This document shows positions 1-13,400 of a stretch of 64,000 nucleotides of DNA, piece by piece. The notes beneath the pieces were generated by a model. That model was not told where the DNA came from, did no database searches, and saw nothing but the letters and a program-made list of their open reading frames with translations. Position 1 is the first letter of the stretch. The number at the start of each line of letters is the position of its first letter. The translations under genes and the position numbers were made by a program. The DNA comes from Pachyseris speciosa (taxonomy: Eukaryota > Cnidaria > Anthozoa > Scleractinia > Pachyseridae): NCBI GenBank assembly GCA_016490735.1, contig JAEMWC010000134.1:134501-198500 (forward strand). Direction: 5' to 3'.

Positions 1-283
1 ACCCAGAAGTCGTATCATAACTTGATAAAACATGCACGCTCGACCGGGTGAATGTAGTCCTGAGAAAGACAGTGTTTGAATAGCATTTACTAACTTTTCG
101 ACGACCCGCGCGGAAGTCATCTGATTCTGATGATGACTCAGGCTGTCGAAATGTCTGTCAGTGACACTTCAAACAGTCCTTCTTAGGACTACACTCAGCC
201 GACCGATCGTGCTCAGTCACCATATTATAGATGAAGAGTCTGTTGTGCAGGTGACCTAACAACAGTGTATCAACTCTCTCCAG

Positions 284-379
284 GCGTACCTGAGTGCCAT
301 GAGGAGCCAGTGGTGGTGGTTGAATGAGCTCCTGATCGCCTTCCAACAGCACGTCAGAAATGCAGAGATATACCAGCAG
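284..379 (+). CDS. DST/MACF1: Spectraplakin exon 1: plakin-domain repeat, helix A region
   Basis: 32 codons between acceptor 'ctctccag' and donor 'gtttgag', phase 0 at both ends. It reads AYLSAMRSQWWWLNELL, matching the plakin-domain segment of the form 'YLSAL..QW.W...L' that precedes the SH3. It continues in frame into exon 2. The first exon of the gene must lie upstream of the window; bases 1-283 are intron in which I see nothing else. Confidence 0.8.
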
Positions 380-636
380 GTTTGAGAGAAATTCAGATAT
401 TTATTGCTTCTTTGCCATCAGTATAGTCACCCATTACTGGAAGCTGAAATCCAAGGCGACCAAGAACTGATGTAATGAGATAAAAGGGAAAACAAACATT
501 GATAATACAATGAAATGAAGAAATGATCCTCGCAGTTGTGAACGCAATTCATGCAATTGCCTAAAGAAGCCTGAAAAAAATTCAGGACTTCAACGGGATT
601 TGAACCCGTGACCTCACGATACCGGTGTGGTGCTTT

Positions 637-671
<35 letters not shown>

Positions 672-1392
672 AGGTCAGTTATTGGTTCATAGCTCAGTTG
701 GTAGAGCATCATATATGATTTATTTCGTATATCATTTAAAGTGCTACTACGATCAGAAAATCACTTGCCTTTTTTCTTCAAATTTTGAAAGTATGTTTGC
801 TTAACACCCGACTCGCGAAATTTCAAGCTTTAATTTCAAGCAGAAGAGCGTTTACTTTGAGTGCAACTTTTTAATTTAACGGTCCGCCATTACAACTTCA
901 AAATCTTAAGAGAACTGGATCGAGGACGAAATGACGTAAAAAGCTCACAAGAGTAAGAATGCAGTGCGTGTAAACCCGGCTGATTTGGTATGCAGCACGG
1001 GAATTTTGAGCTTTCAGACTCTCAAACTCGTGTTTTGCATACTTAATAACCTGCATTCACACACTGCAATTTTAAACCAGTGCGCATATGACGTCATTTT
1101 ATCTTGGTTCCAGCTCTCCGAGGCCTAATCGGTCAGTTACGAACGTGAGTAATGGCGGACCGTTAAATTAAAAAGTTGCACTCAAAGTAAACAGTCTTCT
1201 GCTTGAAATTAAAGCTTGAAATTTCGCAAGTCGGGTGTTAAGCAAACATACTTTCGAAATTTGAAGAAAAAAGACAAGTGATTTTCTGATCGTAGTAGCA
1301 CTTTAAACTCATTTCTTTCACGGGAACATATGAACCCATTATTGACCTGCTCCCAGCGTCAGTTGGGCTTCATAGCTCAGTTGGTTAGAGCA

Positions 1393-1426
<34 letters not shown>

Positions 1427-4400
1427 CCGTTGAAGTCCTGAATTTTTTTCAGGCTTCTTTCCGCAATTGCATAATTGCGTTCACAACTGCGAGGATCATT
1501 CTTCATTTGATTTCATTTCCACAGTTCATATATGATTTATTTCGTGTGTCATTCACACATTGATAATACAATTAACAATACAAAGCAAGTAAAGAAACAA
1601 AACATAAAGGTATCGCGGTTAGGTTTCGTGGCTTGGTTTGGCACACAAGTCATACTTCAAATGATTTTATCCTTCGTGTGACTGGTACCAAGTCTTTCTT
1701 ATACTTGTTTCGCAGTTTAAAGGATTGAGATAAGTCGTGTGTGAGGCCAACTATTTTCTTTGCCATCTTATGATCAACAGTATTTTGAAGACTCGCACAC
1801 CACGGAGAAGAAAATGATTCAGCTGGTTGATCGATTGAACACCGAGTATGACGTCCAGAACATCTCTTCTCGTGAAGCCGCTGAACAGGCCTTGGGCAGG
1901 CTCACGGTGAGTAGTAATGATACCAATGCGGCCAGATGGGTGATACGTTTCTGTCCGTCCCTAAACAAATACTGATTCAAAACTGGAGTTAAATTCAAAA
2001 CCAGCCATTGCTGAACAAAACGCCGCTTATTATATCACACAAGAGAGGAAAATCGCTTAAAGACATGCTCGCGGGAGCAAAACTTTGAAGACAAATATCA
2101 AACGCATCGCAACCCCAACGCCACATAGGGGAGTCTTTGTAGGCCTGTCAAGAACCTTTCATTCTAACGAGGAAAGTTCGTCGCTTGTGTTGGAATATTC
2201 GGAGAAAAACAACCTTTCACCCGACATCTTGAAAACTTAGTATGCGTAATCAAGATGAAAACAATTTTTTTAATGGGTTGAAACGTGAAGGCGGGTGGGG
2301 GCGTGTGAGGCTTGGTAACATTATCGCAGTAACACTCACTCTAAAAATAGCCCAAGGTGTAAATACGCTGTGTGATAGGGTCAAAGTATGATATGGAGGC
2401 TCCGGGGTGATACTAAAACTCAAAGTAAAGTCAGTGCTCTCACCTTGATCGACTGTTACTGGTGGCTCATTAAGGCAAGGGGATCTTGTAAGTGAAAGAC
2501 AACATGAATATGATGTGTTGATTTCTGGACCCATGCATGCTACTCGTTGCCAACTCTCAACGCGCAACCTTGAAAATCTGGATACCTTGAACCTCTGTGA
2601 ACTCGATCGTCTCTATAACAAGAACCGGATTTTGTTTTCTCTGTCCACCCTCATTTGTCTCCCCCGCCAATCCCCCCTTTCCTTTCTCCTTCCCCCTCCC
2701 TCCCTCCCTCCCTCCTTCCTTCCCTCCCTCCCTCCCTCCTCTTTTCTCTCTTTTCCTCTCCCACCTTTGCCCCTTTCTTCCCTTTGTTCTCTCATCCTCC
2801 TTCCCTTCCTCCCTACCCTAAATCGCTCCATCCTTACCTTTTCCCCTCCCCTCCCCTTCCTCCTTCGCCCCTTCCTCACCCCCCTTCCATCAGATGGTCT
2901 CACGAGCATACTTACAGCCTCATTCACCTATTTGTTCTGGTAAGATACCGTTTCTTCTCTACAATCACTTTTGCTTTGTTTTGGTTGAGAATAAAGTTTT
3001 TTTATGAAACGCAGGTGTGTTTAAATCTTCCATTTATTGCCGCGGTGATAGACAGGCGCTCCTGTAATTTCTAAAGCCTGTTGTATCTAACTCACTGGAA
3101 CTTGATACGGTCAAACAAGTATCGGTGTCCAAGTTTTTTTTACGAACGTTTCATACGCATTTTTTTAGTTCATGTGATGAGTAGCTTAAATAAGAAAGTT
3201 TTCGTTGATTTGTTCACATTATTGATTGTGATACTTTGAAATGAAATAAAGACATTGAACGGCTATTTGTTTTCCAAATGCCTGTTCTAACGCCCTTTTG
3301 TTTCGATTTTTGAGTGGGTTGATTATATAGTTGATTATAGTGATTATAGTTCTGAGAAAAGTGACTTTTTTCAAAACTTTAATCAAAGGGGTAACATTAA
3401 CCCCCCCCCACCCCCAAAGTGAGTGTATAGTACTTAGTCTAAATGTGTCTTGCGATCAATACCCTTATACTGAATCTGAAATCTCTGCGGAAATTTTAAC
3501 CCCCCAGTGTTGCAGACAGTTTGCTCGTTGTTGTTTCGCAGCATTGGTCAGTGGTGCAGTAGTTGTTCCGGTAGAGAATACCATAAGTAATTAACAAATA
3601 AAAAAGCCTTAACCGTGCTTTGTTCTGTTATAAGGCACGCAAGGAAGTGACGAGAGCACGAAAGAAGTAGGAAGAAGCACGAGCCGTAGGCGAGTGCTTT
3701 TAACTACTTCTTGAGTGCTGTCGTCACTTCCTTGCGGGCCTTATAACAGAACAAAGCACGGTTAAGGCTTTTTTATTTGTTTTATAATATAGTTTTTCCC
3801 ATATTTGTAGCTAAATTCGTTTCAATTTGTGAGAAAACTGAGCAAATTTTATTCTCAGCTTGCGCGCGCGGAATTGCGTCAGTGATCGTACATATTGCGT
3901 CAACACTGTGTCTCGTTGTAAAAATTCTTTTTAACTGGCGGTTAAAACCGTTCAGGTGAAACAAGCATCACTTAGAATTCGTGTCGTCTGTTCTGTCTTA
4001 TGACTGTACTATTTTAATCGAGAAGTTTATTTTTTTCATTGTGAAAAATGCCAGATTTGTAATGATCTTGAAATTGCACGCGCAGACAAATGGCGTCATT
4101 CGCGTGCTTTGTACTCTCATAAGGCACGCTCGATTAGTATGCACGAGAAGACCTGTTCTTTTGGGTGTTATCTGACTGTTGTGAAGGGAGGGTGGCAGAG
4201 CCGAATAAAACCTTTGTTCCAGAGAAACTCCTTTTGTTTATGACAAAGGTTCATTGACTATTTCAAGCTGGTTGTTAAAATGTGAATTGTCCTTTCGGTA
4301 GTGGCGAAGTTATTTGCATAATAAACAAACTCATACGAGCCATCAGCGTGAAGTGTAAATTGAAACAGCTCCTGTTCTTTTAGTTAACTTTAAGTACGCT

Positions 4401-7400
4401 GCTTCCAGAGTTATAAAATCGAAGTTTTTTCACACGTAAGAACCAAAACGAAAGCTTTGTTGATGGCGAAAGTTTTTCAATGGAAATTTGTCATCATGTA
4501 AAGGTCACAACAAAGTCACTTGATTTTTTTCCCGCGTTTATCAATTTCCTTTTATTCGCTGTTTTTCACGCACACTTTTATGACCTTTCTCTCATCCTTA
4601 GCTCTGTATATTTTTGTGCCCATATCTGTGTGGTTAAATTCAAATTTATGACGGCTAACTTTTGATTACTTTCACTTTCATTAATATTGCAATGGGGTGG
4701 TGATTAAAAATTCAAAATTCGTTATCTTTTTGTCTCTTAACGTGTCAAGTTTCTTCAAGGCGGTATCCGCGTATCTAATGTCACACGACCGTCAGATATT
4801 ATTTTGACGGGATGTTAGAGGTCGAAGTCGAGCCAGCGTTGGTGACAAACTGTTCTTAGGAACTAACTTTAGCACACCTTGAAGATCTGAGGAAGTTTCT
4901 TCCAAGTGACATGAGAGCAATTGCCCGTGACATGCCCGTGATAAAATTGTGGCCATGAAAGTCCACGTGCCCGTGAGGAAGATGCACAGTTTTTCTCTTC
5001 CGCCTCGAACATTCCTCTTATTGATAGCATCTGATGTGCAGCCAAAAAATATGCAAAAGTCCTGGACAATTGTGACTGCGATCTAAATTATCGTTGTAAA
5101 TACGCGAAGGCCGACGATGTGTGTTGTGCTGCATTGGAATCCTCTGCCGCTGCTGTTCTTTATTTTGTTTACTTCGGCAGCGCTCGCTGTCATTGCATCA
5201 ATCTCACTTTTGTTCTTCATTTACCGAGCAAGGAGCGAAAACAAATTAAATGGTCGTCGACAAAGACCGGTTTCCATAAGGACAACGAGCTCTCCGCGAT
5301 TATTTTTCTCCAAACTGTATTCCCCGGTCACCTGGACTTCTCAAATGATCAGACGGAGTTCTACTCGTGTTTATTTAGCCATCAGGCGGACCCTACACAG
5401 CGCTGCAAATGTAGTGAGATGGCGAACATCGCAAAACCCAATCTTTGACCATGACCAATTAATTCACGAGAGTCGCTGGGACAAGTTTTGGAGGGAACGA
5501 GTGATTCCTGCCTCGGAGGAGGCAGTCCGAGCTGGAATACCATTGGAAAAATTTCCAATAGTAAGACAATCGCAGATGGGGACAATTGTGGCCTATTCTT
5601 TCGAGTATATACGCGGCATGTTCCATCGGAAAGTCGCAGATAGCAGTGTGTCTGGGCCTAAAGAGCGTTATGTTTTGTTGCTACAAGGGCCGAAGACGGA
5701 AAGCGAAACAGAATTGGAACCAAAGTTTAAAGACGTGGTCACAGACATGCTTCAATTTAAGCAGGTAACAAGTTTTACTGTATTGTGATCGATGATCTCG
5801 TGCACACATCTTTACGAAGTGTGAGACGTTTTCTACGAAGACCACTAGTCGCTTGGCATCTTTGTAAGAAACTGTTAGCGATAATCCATCCGCTTGCAAA
5901 ATTTGCATTTCCTCGATCGTTTAGTGACCTCTACTTTACGCATTATTTGGCGCAATTTTCGCCTGGATCAAATTTCTTTTCTACGCGCAGGTGAAACGTT
6001 CTTAGTCTTTCGAAGGCAAGAAACCATAGTCTTGTTTTCCTTGATCTGAAGTCGTCCAGTTGTTATATCAATTTCTCCGATCGCAGTTTCTTCCTGAGTC
6101 GATCGTTTCGTGTTGTTTATTACACGACACAGAGGATATGTTTCGCGTGAGCAATTTTTGCCGTGGTGTCAATTTCATGTCGTGTATTTCAGCGTGTGTA
6201 CTTCCTAGAAGCAGCAAGACACGCGATTTAAAAGGTCGACCGACAAGTGTTTAGCAAATATTTGAATTGACATAATCGAATTACTTTTCTACGCGTATTG
6301 TAATTAAATAATTTTTTCCTATGTCGATGGTAAATTTATTTTCTTTAACTGGCGTGACAAAGAAATGTTCCTGGTATATCAGTATAATTATTATGCGTCA
6401 TGTTGATTTGATGTAGAGAATGCTGAGAATGTCGTTTTCAGGACGTGAAATCGCTTCATCCATAGGCTCATATGATCAATAAGTCTTACAGTAGAAAATG
6501 TTCCTAGTGATTTTTTTGTTTTTTATTTTTCCTACATGTTTTGAATATACAAGCAGGTATTTTGCAAGGTTATGCATGCATAAAATTGCTAAAATGTAGG
6601 TCAAACGCTCAATATTACATACTGTATAACTTACTGTTGTGGAACCAAGCATATTAGAAACTTGTATCCACTTGGAAGGGAGTTGTTTTCTACCACATGC
6701 AGTACATGCAAAGCCTGACCAAGCTTCTTCATCTGATTTTAATAACATACTTTTATTAGTCCTGTCTCAAGAGCCTCTATTTCCTGTCCACTGGATATGT
6801 TTAGATAACTCTTGGAATACAGCCAGTTTATGTCCGCATTCAGTTTAATGAAATGAAAAAACCCAATGGTGCGAAACAAAAGTGCAGTTTAAACCAATTT
6901 CAGTCTATCCAGCCCATATAGTTAAAAATATACTGTCATAGTTATTAGAAGACATACACAAGCGCCTAGACAATCATTTAGTCTGGCTCAGAAACAGACC
7001 CATTTGTGAACAGGCACCTACAGTTAGGTCTATTCATTCAGTTGTCCTGAATTGTGGTTGAAGTAGTGAGACTCAGTTTAAACCACTGACCCTGTAGCTT
7101 TGAAAGTATTCGGTTTTTTACTCGGGCTACTAAAAAGCCGAGGTTTAAAATGGGCTTCATTTTTCGTCGTTGTGTTTCATCCGCAGAAGGCACTTCCGGC
7201 GTTTCTGCACAAGTGCGAACTATAAATAACTACTCACAACACCAAGAATGATGCCTGTTGTCACGTATTGGAAAACGTCAATTCACCTTGTGTCTTTGAA
7301 GTCTGAACGACTAATATGTTGAGAGAAGTGTCTATACAAATGTTTGCAAGTTCAACAGCGAGAAGAATGCTTTTAACATGTCCAAACTGAACTCCATATG

Positions 7401-10400
7401 TTTTGAATTGAAGGGCTGGGGGCATAAACTGCCTATTTTAGGCCGTTTTTCGATTTTGCTCAAAACTGGCTGGAATTTTGCATGTGACCTAGAATTGAAC
7501 TTAAAAATGTTGCCCCACACTTTTTTCTCTGATTTGGCTTCATTTTCGAGAAATAACCTATGCAAAAAACCTGTGGGCTCCGTCTGTTAAACAAGAAACA
7601 AAAGAAGGCTATTGTTTTTCTTGTAACACGGCGGAAAAGCTTCCATTATATTGACGTGTCGGTAAGTTTGTGCTGGTGGTGCAGTCGCTAATGTGTGGGA
7701 CGCGGAGTTGAACTTTAGAATGGTAAGGCACATGGTTCAATATCTGCAGAAAATTATTTTCGATTACCACAGATCTCTCTCTCCTTTTCTTTTTTTCTTC
7801 TTTTTTAATCTGAGCGCCTTGTAACTAGCTTTGGACCTTGAAATTGCCTTTTTCGTGCTTTAAATCGCTGGAATATGGCAGCCACTATTTTTGAATCTGT
7901 GTGCAAAGCAAACTGCTAAAAAAAGCGAAGAAAATACCTTACATATTCGTCGCCTGACCAATTTTTTTCATGTGGCCTTTAATGTATTCAGTTTATAATG
8001 CCTTGGTGTTTTTTCGCTGGTTTGCTGCACTTCGTTTTTGAGAAAAAAACGAAATCAACGAGGCGGAAAATATGGGTGTTGAAGCTTACATTACATTAGT
8101 TACTCAGTAAGTTTGCACTGGTAGCGCAGTCGATATTGAAAGGTGCGACGTGACTTGAAACTTTTGAGTGGTAAGCTGCGTGGTTCAACACTCACAGGAA
8201 ATTATTTTAGAGTGCCTCAGATCTTTCTCTCTCCCTCTTTTTTTTCTTTTTTTGCTTTTTCATGTGATCTTCAATGTAGTTAATTAATAATGCCTTGGTG
8301 TTTTTTCGCTGGTTTACACTTCGTTTTCGAGAAAAAAAAACGAAGCCAAACTTTTCAAGAATCACTAAATGGGAGCAAGGAAGCAGAACGAAAGCTGCAT
8401 TCAACTAACAACTTAATAAAGTGATCCGCCATCGCAAATAGCACACGTCCTTAACTCGGTATGATGCTGTTTGCGTGGTAGCTTGGTCAACACCTCATTT
8501 TTCTTTCTTTCTTCCTTGTGTTTGATGACAGAGATTAATTTCGTAAAGCTTTCATGTGCCTTTGCATGCAACATTCAAGTGACGGCTAAAACCAACTTAA
8601 TGCGCAACGTTTACATGACGTTGGCTTCCCAAAAGAATGTCTTGTTTATAAACTAGAATGGCCAAATAAAACACTCACAAATTAAATTTCAAGTTTGATT
8701 TCTGAATTATTTTTTATCATTGAATATTTTCACTAAAATTACACGCTTGACGACAAACGTGGTTAACACTTAAGCAACAGGTGAAAACTAGTGCGCTTAT
8801 AATATTTTTCGAGGCAACGAGTCACGAAGGATTAGATTTCTGCAGCATTATTCTATAAATAATGTGAAAATTCCGGTGAACGCGTACTTAGGGTATCGTG
8901 GCTTAGTGGAGATTCGCTCTGATGAATGCTCAAAACGTCAGCTTGTACAACCCTATGCGGTGGTCAACTCCGTTGATAAAACCAATTTTTTGTGTTTCGC
9001 TCCCCCACCGACGCAGCACCGCAGTTTCTTTTCAGAGGCGGATGGTCCGAGTTCGAGGACTCCTCGTTAAATTTTTTCCATTCTGCCGTGTTTCCCTGTG
9101 GCGGCTCCATAGTAATCTAATTTTGAGTGGTACATTTTGTTGAATAACTCAAGTACGGGATATCATACACCCCTGAGACTTTAACAGGTAGTTTATTTAC
9201 TATTTTTCCACAATATCTCAATTTCTGGACATTAGTTTTTGAACAAGAAATTCTGCGAGAATTAGAAGCGGCCTTTTTGACCATCGAGCCGGATTAATGC
9301 ATAGGATGAGTTCAAGTTGATCGTAATTAAATTTTTGTCACCTTTCAGTTGGCATGACAGTCAATTCGTCACACCGAATGATAAAGGATTTAAAATTCAA
9401 CCATGCTTTTAGAGGAGGTTTTGGTGGCCTAGTGGGTTGGTGCGCTCTTTTTGCATTGTAATGACAGCATAGGGTCGGTGGTTCAAGCCTTAACAAAGTG
9501 AAGTTTATTTTTCTTGATCTCTCTTTTTTTCTATTCCTTTTCACTTTTTTTTTCTTTTTTCTTTTGTCAACGCTTAAGCTGTAAACCTTTTTTGCAATTT
9601 AACACGGAAAAGTATTCAACCGATTCTATGGATATTCGCTACGCGAGAAACCAAGGCCAGCTGAAGCTTAAAAAACACTGGCACTTCGACTTGTTTGACA
9701 ATTTCAAAGAAAGCGAACAATTTGGTATAAATCTGCGTCTTCAATCGGTTGACCAGTTTCTCGACGATAACTGATATCTCAATACTGCTAAGGTATGTTC
9801 AAACAACGCCACGCAAAAGAGCTGTGTTGGTTGATTTCACTTCTGGTAGTACTTCCGGTATTGCACCATGACTAACTCGGTCAATATTTGTTTGTCTTCA
9901 AAACCGGGTCAAAAGGAATGCTCAAATAAATTCATTTCCTATAATTCTGACTAAACATTTCTTTTTGAAACGATTTTGCCATTTCCGACTCTGACCCCTG
10001 TATTTTATGGCCACCAAAATCTACAAGTTCAGTTCAAAAACATTTACGGTCTTCCGAATAGCTTTAGTTAAGATCGGACTCGTTGTGAAATACTGCTCAA
10101 AATAAACGCTTTCAAATAAATTCCTTTGCTATTGGATGTACATTGGAGTAATTCAATTCTGACAAAAACATTTATTTTCTCTGTAACCCTTGAGTATTGA
10201 AAGGCTTTTAAAAAGACGATGCGTGACCGACTTAATGCCTTTATTTACTACAAAATTCACTAAGAATCGCAAGAGATGGCTCATTAGCGCAATCGGATAA
10301 GGGGCCGCAGTTGGGATCTGGAGGTCGCGAGTTCAAGTCTGGGCGCCGCTATTAGATAATTTATTTCTTCACTTTATGTAAATGTTTCTTCCTCTGGCCG

Positions 10401-13400
10401 AGAGGGGCACGGGCCTCTCGGCGGACACCATGACGAAAAATAACCACAAAAAAAAAGAATGGGTATTACTAGAAGCGGCTCGTTGCTAAGCGACGGCTGC
10501 TTAATGATAAGTGATTTTAGTTTTTACTTTTCGTGACATGAAACTGACCACAGAAACCTTACTCTCTTTCTTATGTTTCAAATGACGTATTTGTAAACAG
10601 ATTATTGTTTCTCCACACATTTCTTGAGACTCCATTAACGTCTATGCGAAAACATCCTACATGGTTTGATAAGCCTTTCCTTTCTCAAACACTTAGCAGA
10701 AATATTAATCGAAGCGAAAACAAGTGTGCTTAGTTTTTTTGCAATAAATACACTATTATTATGAAAGGTGTTCGTCATCGTGGTTTCAAATGATAGCTGA
10801 GTTGATCTTTTGTCTCACGATTGAGTCACAAAGATGTGGATCGCAACGTTTCGACCGCTATATATCCTGTTGGTCTTCATCAGGCGATGGTGTCGACTGA
10901 CTGCGTGTGAGTATAAGAAGCACCGTGGCTGGTGGTGATTGGTGCGTTTTGATCCTCGCTTAGGCTGTTTTTGATTGGAGGATTTCGATCCTTGTCGTTC
11001 AGACTAGAAATTGTTCCCTCAGCAGTCCACTTTGGACCCATAATTAAATCTACTGTGGTTCTGCCATACGTCAAAGGCACATTGGAGGCTCTTTGCCGTT
11101 GCCTACAACAACAAGGCATACAGACTGTTTTCAGATCTGACACAACACTTAGATCACACCTAGTGCGACCTAAGGACATTGTCGATCGACATTGTCAAAG
11201 TTAAATTTATTGACCGAGACCCGCATTGGTACACCGGTAGGGTTAAAGAGGCTATTCACATAAGACTTCACCCTAATAACATCAACAGGGACAGTGGAAT
11301 TGAAATTCCTGAAGCGTGGATGCCCACGATCAAACACCACAAGAACCGATCAGTACCAAAGCGGACCGCTGAGGGAACAATATTTTTATTTCTAGTCTGA
11401 ATGACAAGGATCGAAATCCTCCAATCAAAAACAGCCTAAGCGATAAGGAGGACGAATCAGGACCCCCATGATGCTTTGCGCTTAAAATTCCTTACGTCTC
11501 ATCGATGCATTCGCTCAAGAAGTGCTCGTAGTGAGCTTTTTCGATCGCCGAATTTACAGAGATTGAAGCACTTTAAGGTCAGTTTTTTATTTTTATGTGT
11601 ATTTTTATTGCATTTTGCTATTATGAGTTGTGTTTCTAGCTCTGATAATAATGGTTTTGTCCTTCTTTCAGTTCAATATTTCGGACCTCATTTTAATTGC
11701 AAATGGAGTGATAGCTGAATGACCTCAAACAATCAGGGTAAGTGAACGTTGTTTTCGAAATCTTTTGGCCCGTAGATAGTCAGAATAGCAAAATAAAATA
11801 AATCGGAAGGTGGTTCGATTTTGGAACCTCGAAGAACCTCGTGATTTCAATGTCTTTTGTGGCCACAAAGTTTGGTATTTTTCGTCATACACGTGCTCGC
11901 GAGGTGTGATAAAACATGCCAACAAGCTTTAATTTTGCCATGTGTTTTTTCATTTCATTTGTCGTTTTCGAGACATTCCTATCAGCTGTTGGGTTATATC
12001 TTAGTTGCCTTTCTTCTGTTATTTTTCTAGATTATTACTGCCATGGATGAACGAGAGAAACGTCCATATGTTGCCAAGGCAGAACCTCGAACAAACCAAA
12101 AGAGAAAAGCCTTGTAAATTCTTCCTGTGCTTGAACCAGAAAGCGAAGAAATACCAACGCGAACCCGGTGAACGTTGGCTTTTCAAGGAAAAGGAAGCCC
12201 TTTGCAAAAGATACTTGAGTCTTAGATTTTTTTCTTGATTTTTTATCTAAACGTGCTACTTCGAAACGAAAATAAAAATTGGAACACAATTTAAGCTAAA
12301 GACTGGTGAATGACCTGAATGACCAACATTTGGAGATCAGCATGAATACTGGGATAAAGGCTGCTTATTTCATCTAGCAAACTGTGGGGACTTCATACAA
12401 GAGAACCAGTAAGATTTTTGCATGAGATGAATAATCTTCAGATATTGTTTATTTTAGAACTCACTGAAAAGAAAATCTATAAAACACAGGCTTTGAATTG
12501 GAGCTGAGAATATTTTACACAAACAGATCAAGATATTTTGCTGTTTGTTATTTTATAAATTCAGTTCACTGAGTGTTCTGCAGTGTTAGTTATGAGCATA
12601 TCAGCAAGCTGACTTTCAAGAGTTTTCTATTTTCATGATGACAGGGACAGTCATATATTTTCCAAATGCTGTAATTAGACCTTCACTGTAAAGTGCAGTA
12701 ACTTAACCTTTTTTTTTCAGAACCCAGTGTTCGGAGCCATGTGATGATTAACTTAAAACAGAAGTATAAATCGATTGACGAGGCTGAAGATGCACTTGCT
12801 ATATCTGTCAAGTCATATTGATGGCTCTCCTGTCACCCAACCTGGAACAAGAGGTGATGCAGCTTACCTCAATGTCTCTCCATCACTGACTGGAAAACTG
12901 CATTGTTCAACTGAGAAACAACTAACTTATTTAATTTTGGAGAGCTTGGCCTTGTTAGAATCCAGTGTAAATGTGGAACAATAATTGTTATCAAGGTTTT
13001 TTGATGAACATGAAAATATTGATGCTCTGAGCATAATAGAACATTTTGTACTCATGGTTCTCAGTAGTAAATAAAGTTTATTGTTATTATGGTTTGTTGG
13101 GAAAATTGACTGTTTCAGGTCCAAACTGTCCGATTTGAGCTGTCCAATTACAAACACTTGCAATCAGACAGGCCAAATCAGACAGTCTGATGCTAGCCAA
13201 TCAAAATCAAGGAGAATATCTTTAGTGAGGAGGTTGACAGGTCCAGATTGAAAACAAGAAGCATTTATGTTGTGGTTCAATTTATATTTTTCTCCATATT
13301 TTCCTACATAACATACACAAGAACAAATAAGGAACTTAAGATTGAACCAAGGATAAATTTAACTACAACATATATGCTCATCTTCAATTCCTGAATTTCT

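Larger units (their letters stand above)
511..1512. mobile_element. Nested foldback element with tRNA-like sequences in its arms
   Basis: Outer arms 511-690 and 1329-1512 are inverted copies. Each holds a tRNA-like sequence (585-656 minus, 1366-1438 plus). Inside, a second inverted pair (about 741-890 and 1154-1307) flanks a unique centre. A 16-bp direct repeat, acattgataatacaat, lies at 496-511 and 1557-1572 and may be a target-site duplication or older repeat. No transposase is present, so it is non-autonomous. Confidence 0.8.

Noticed and set aside
1330..1563. 77-codon + strand frame
   Set aside because: It is a translation through the tRNA-like sequence at 1366-1438.
2515..3074. Overlapping Pro/Ser-rich and Arg/Gly-rich open frames on both strands
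   Set aside because: They are products of the CT-rich low-complexity tract, with no splice or family support.
11476..12760. Possible small gene with several splice-like sites (11490-11580, 11672, 12026, 12721)
   Set aside because: The pieces do not make a continuous convincing product and match no family.
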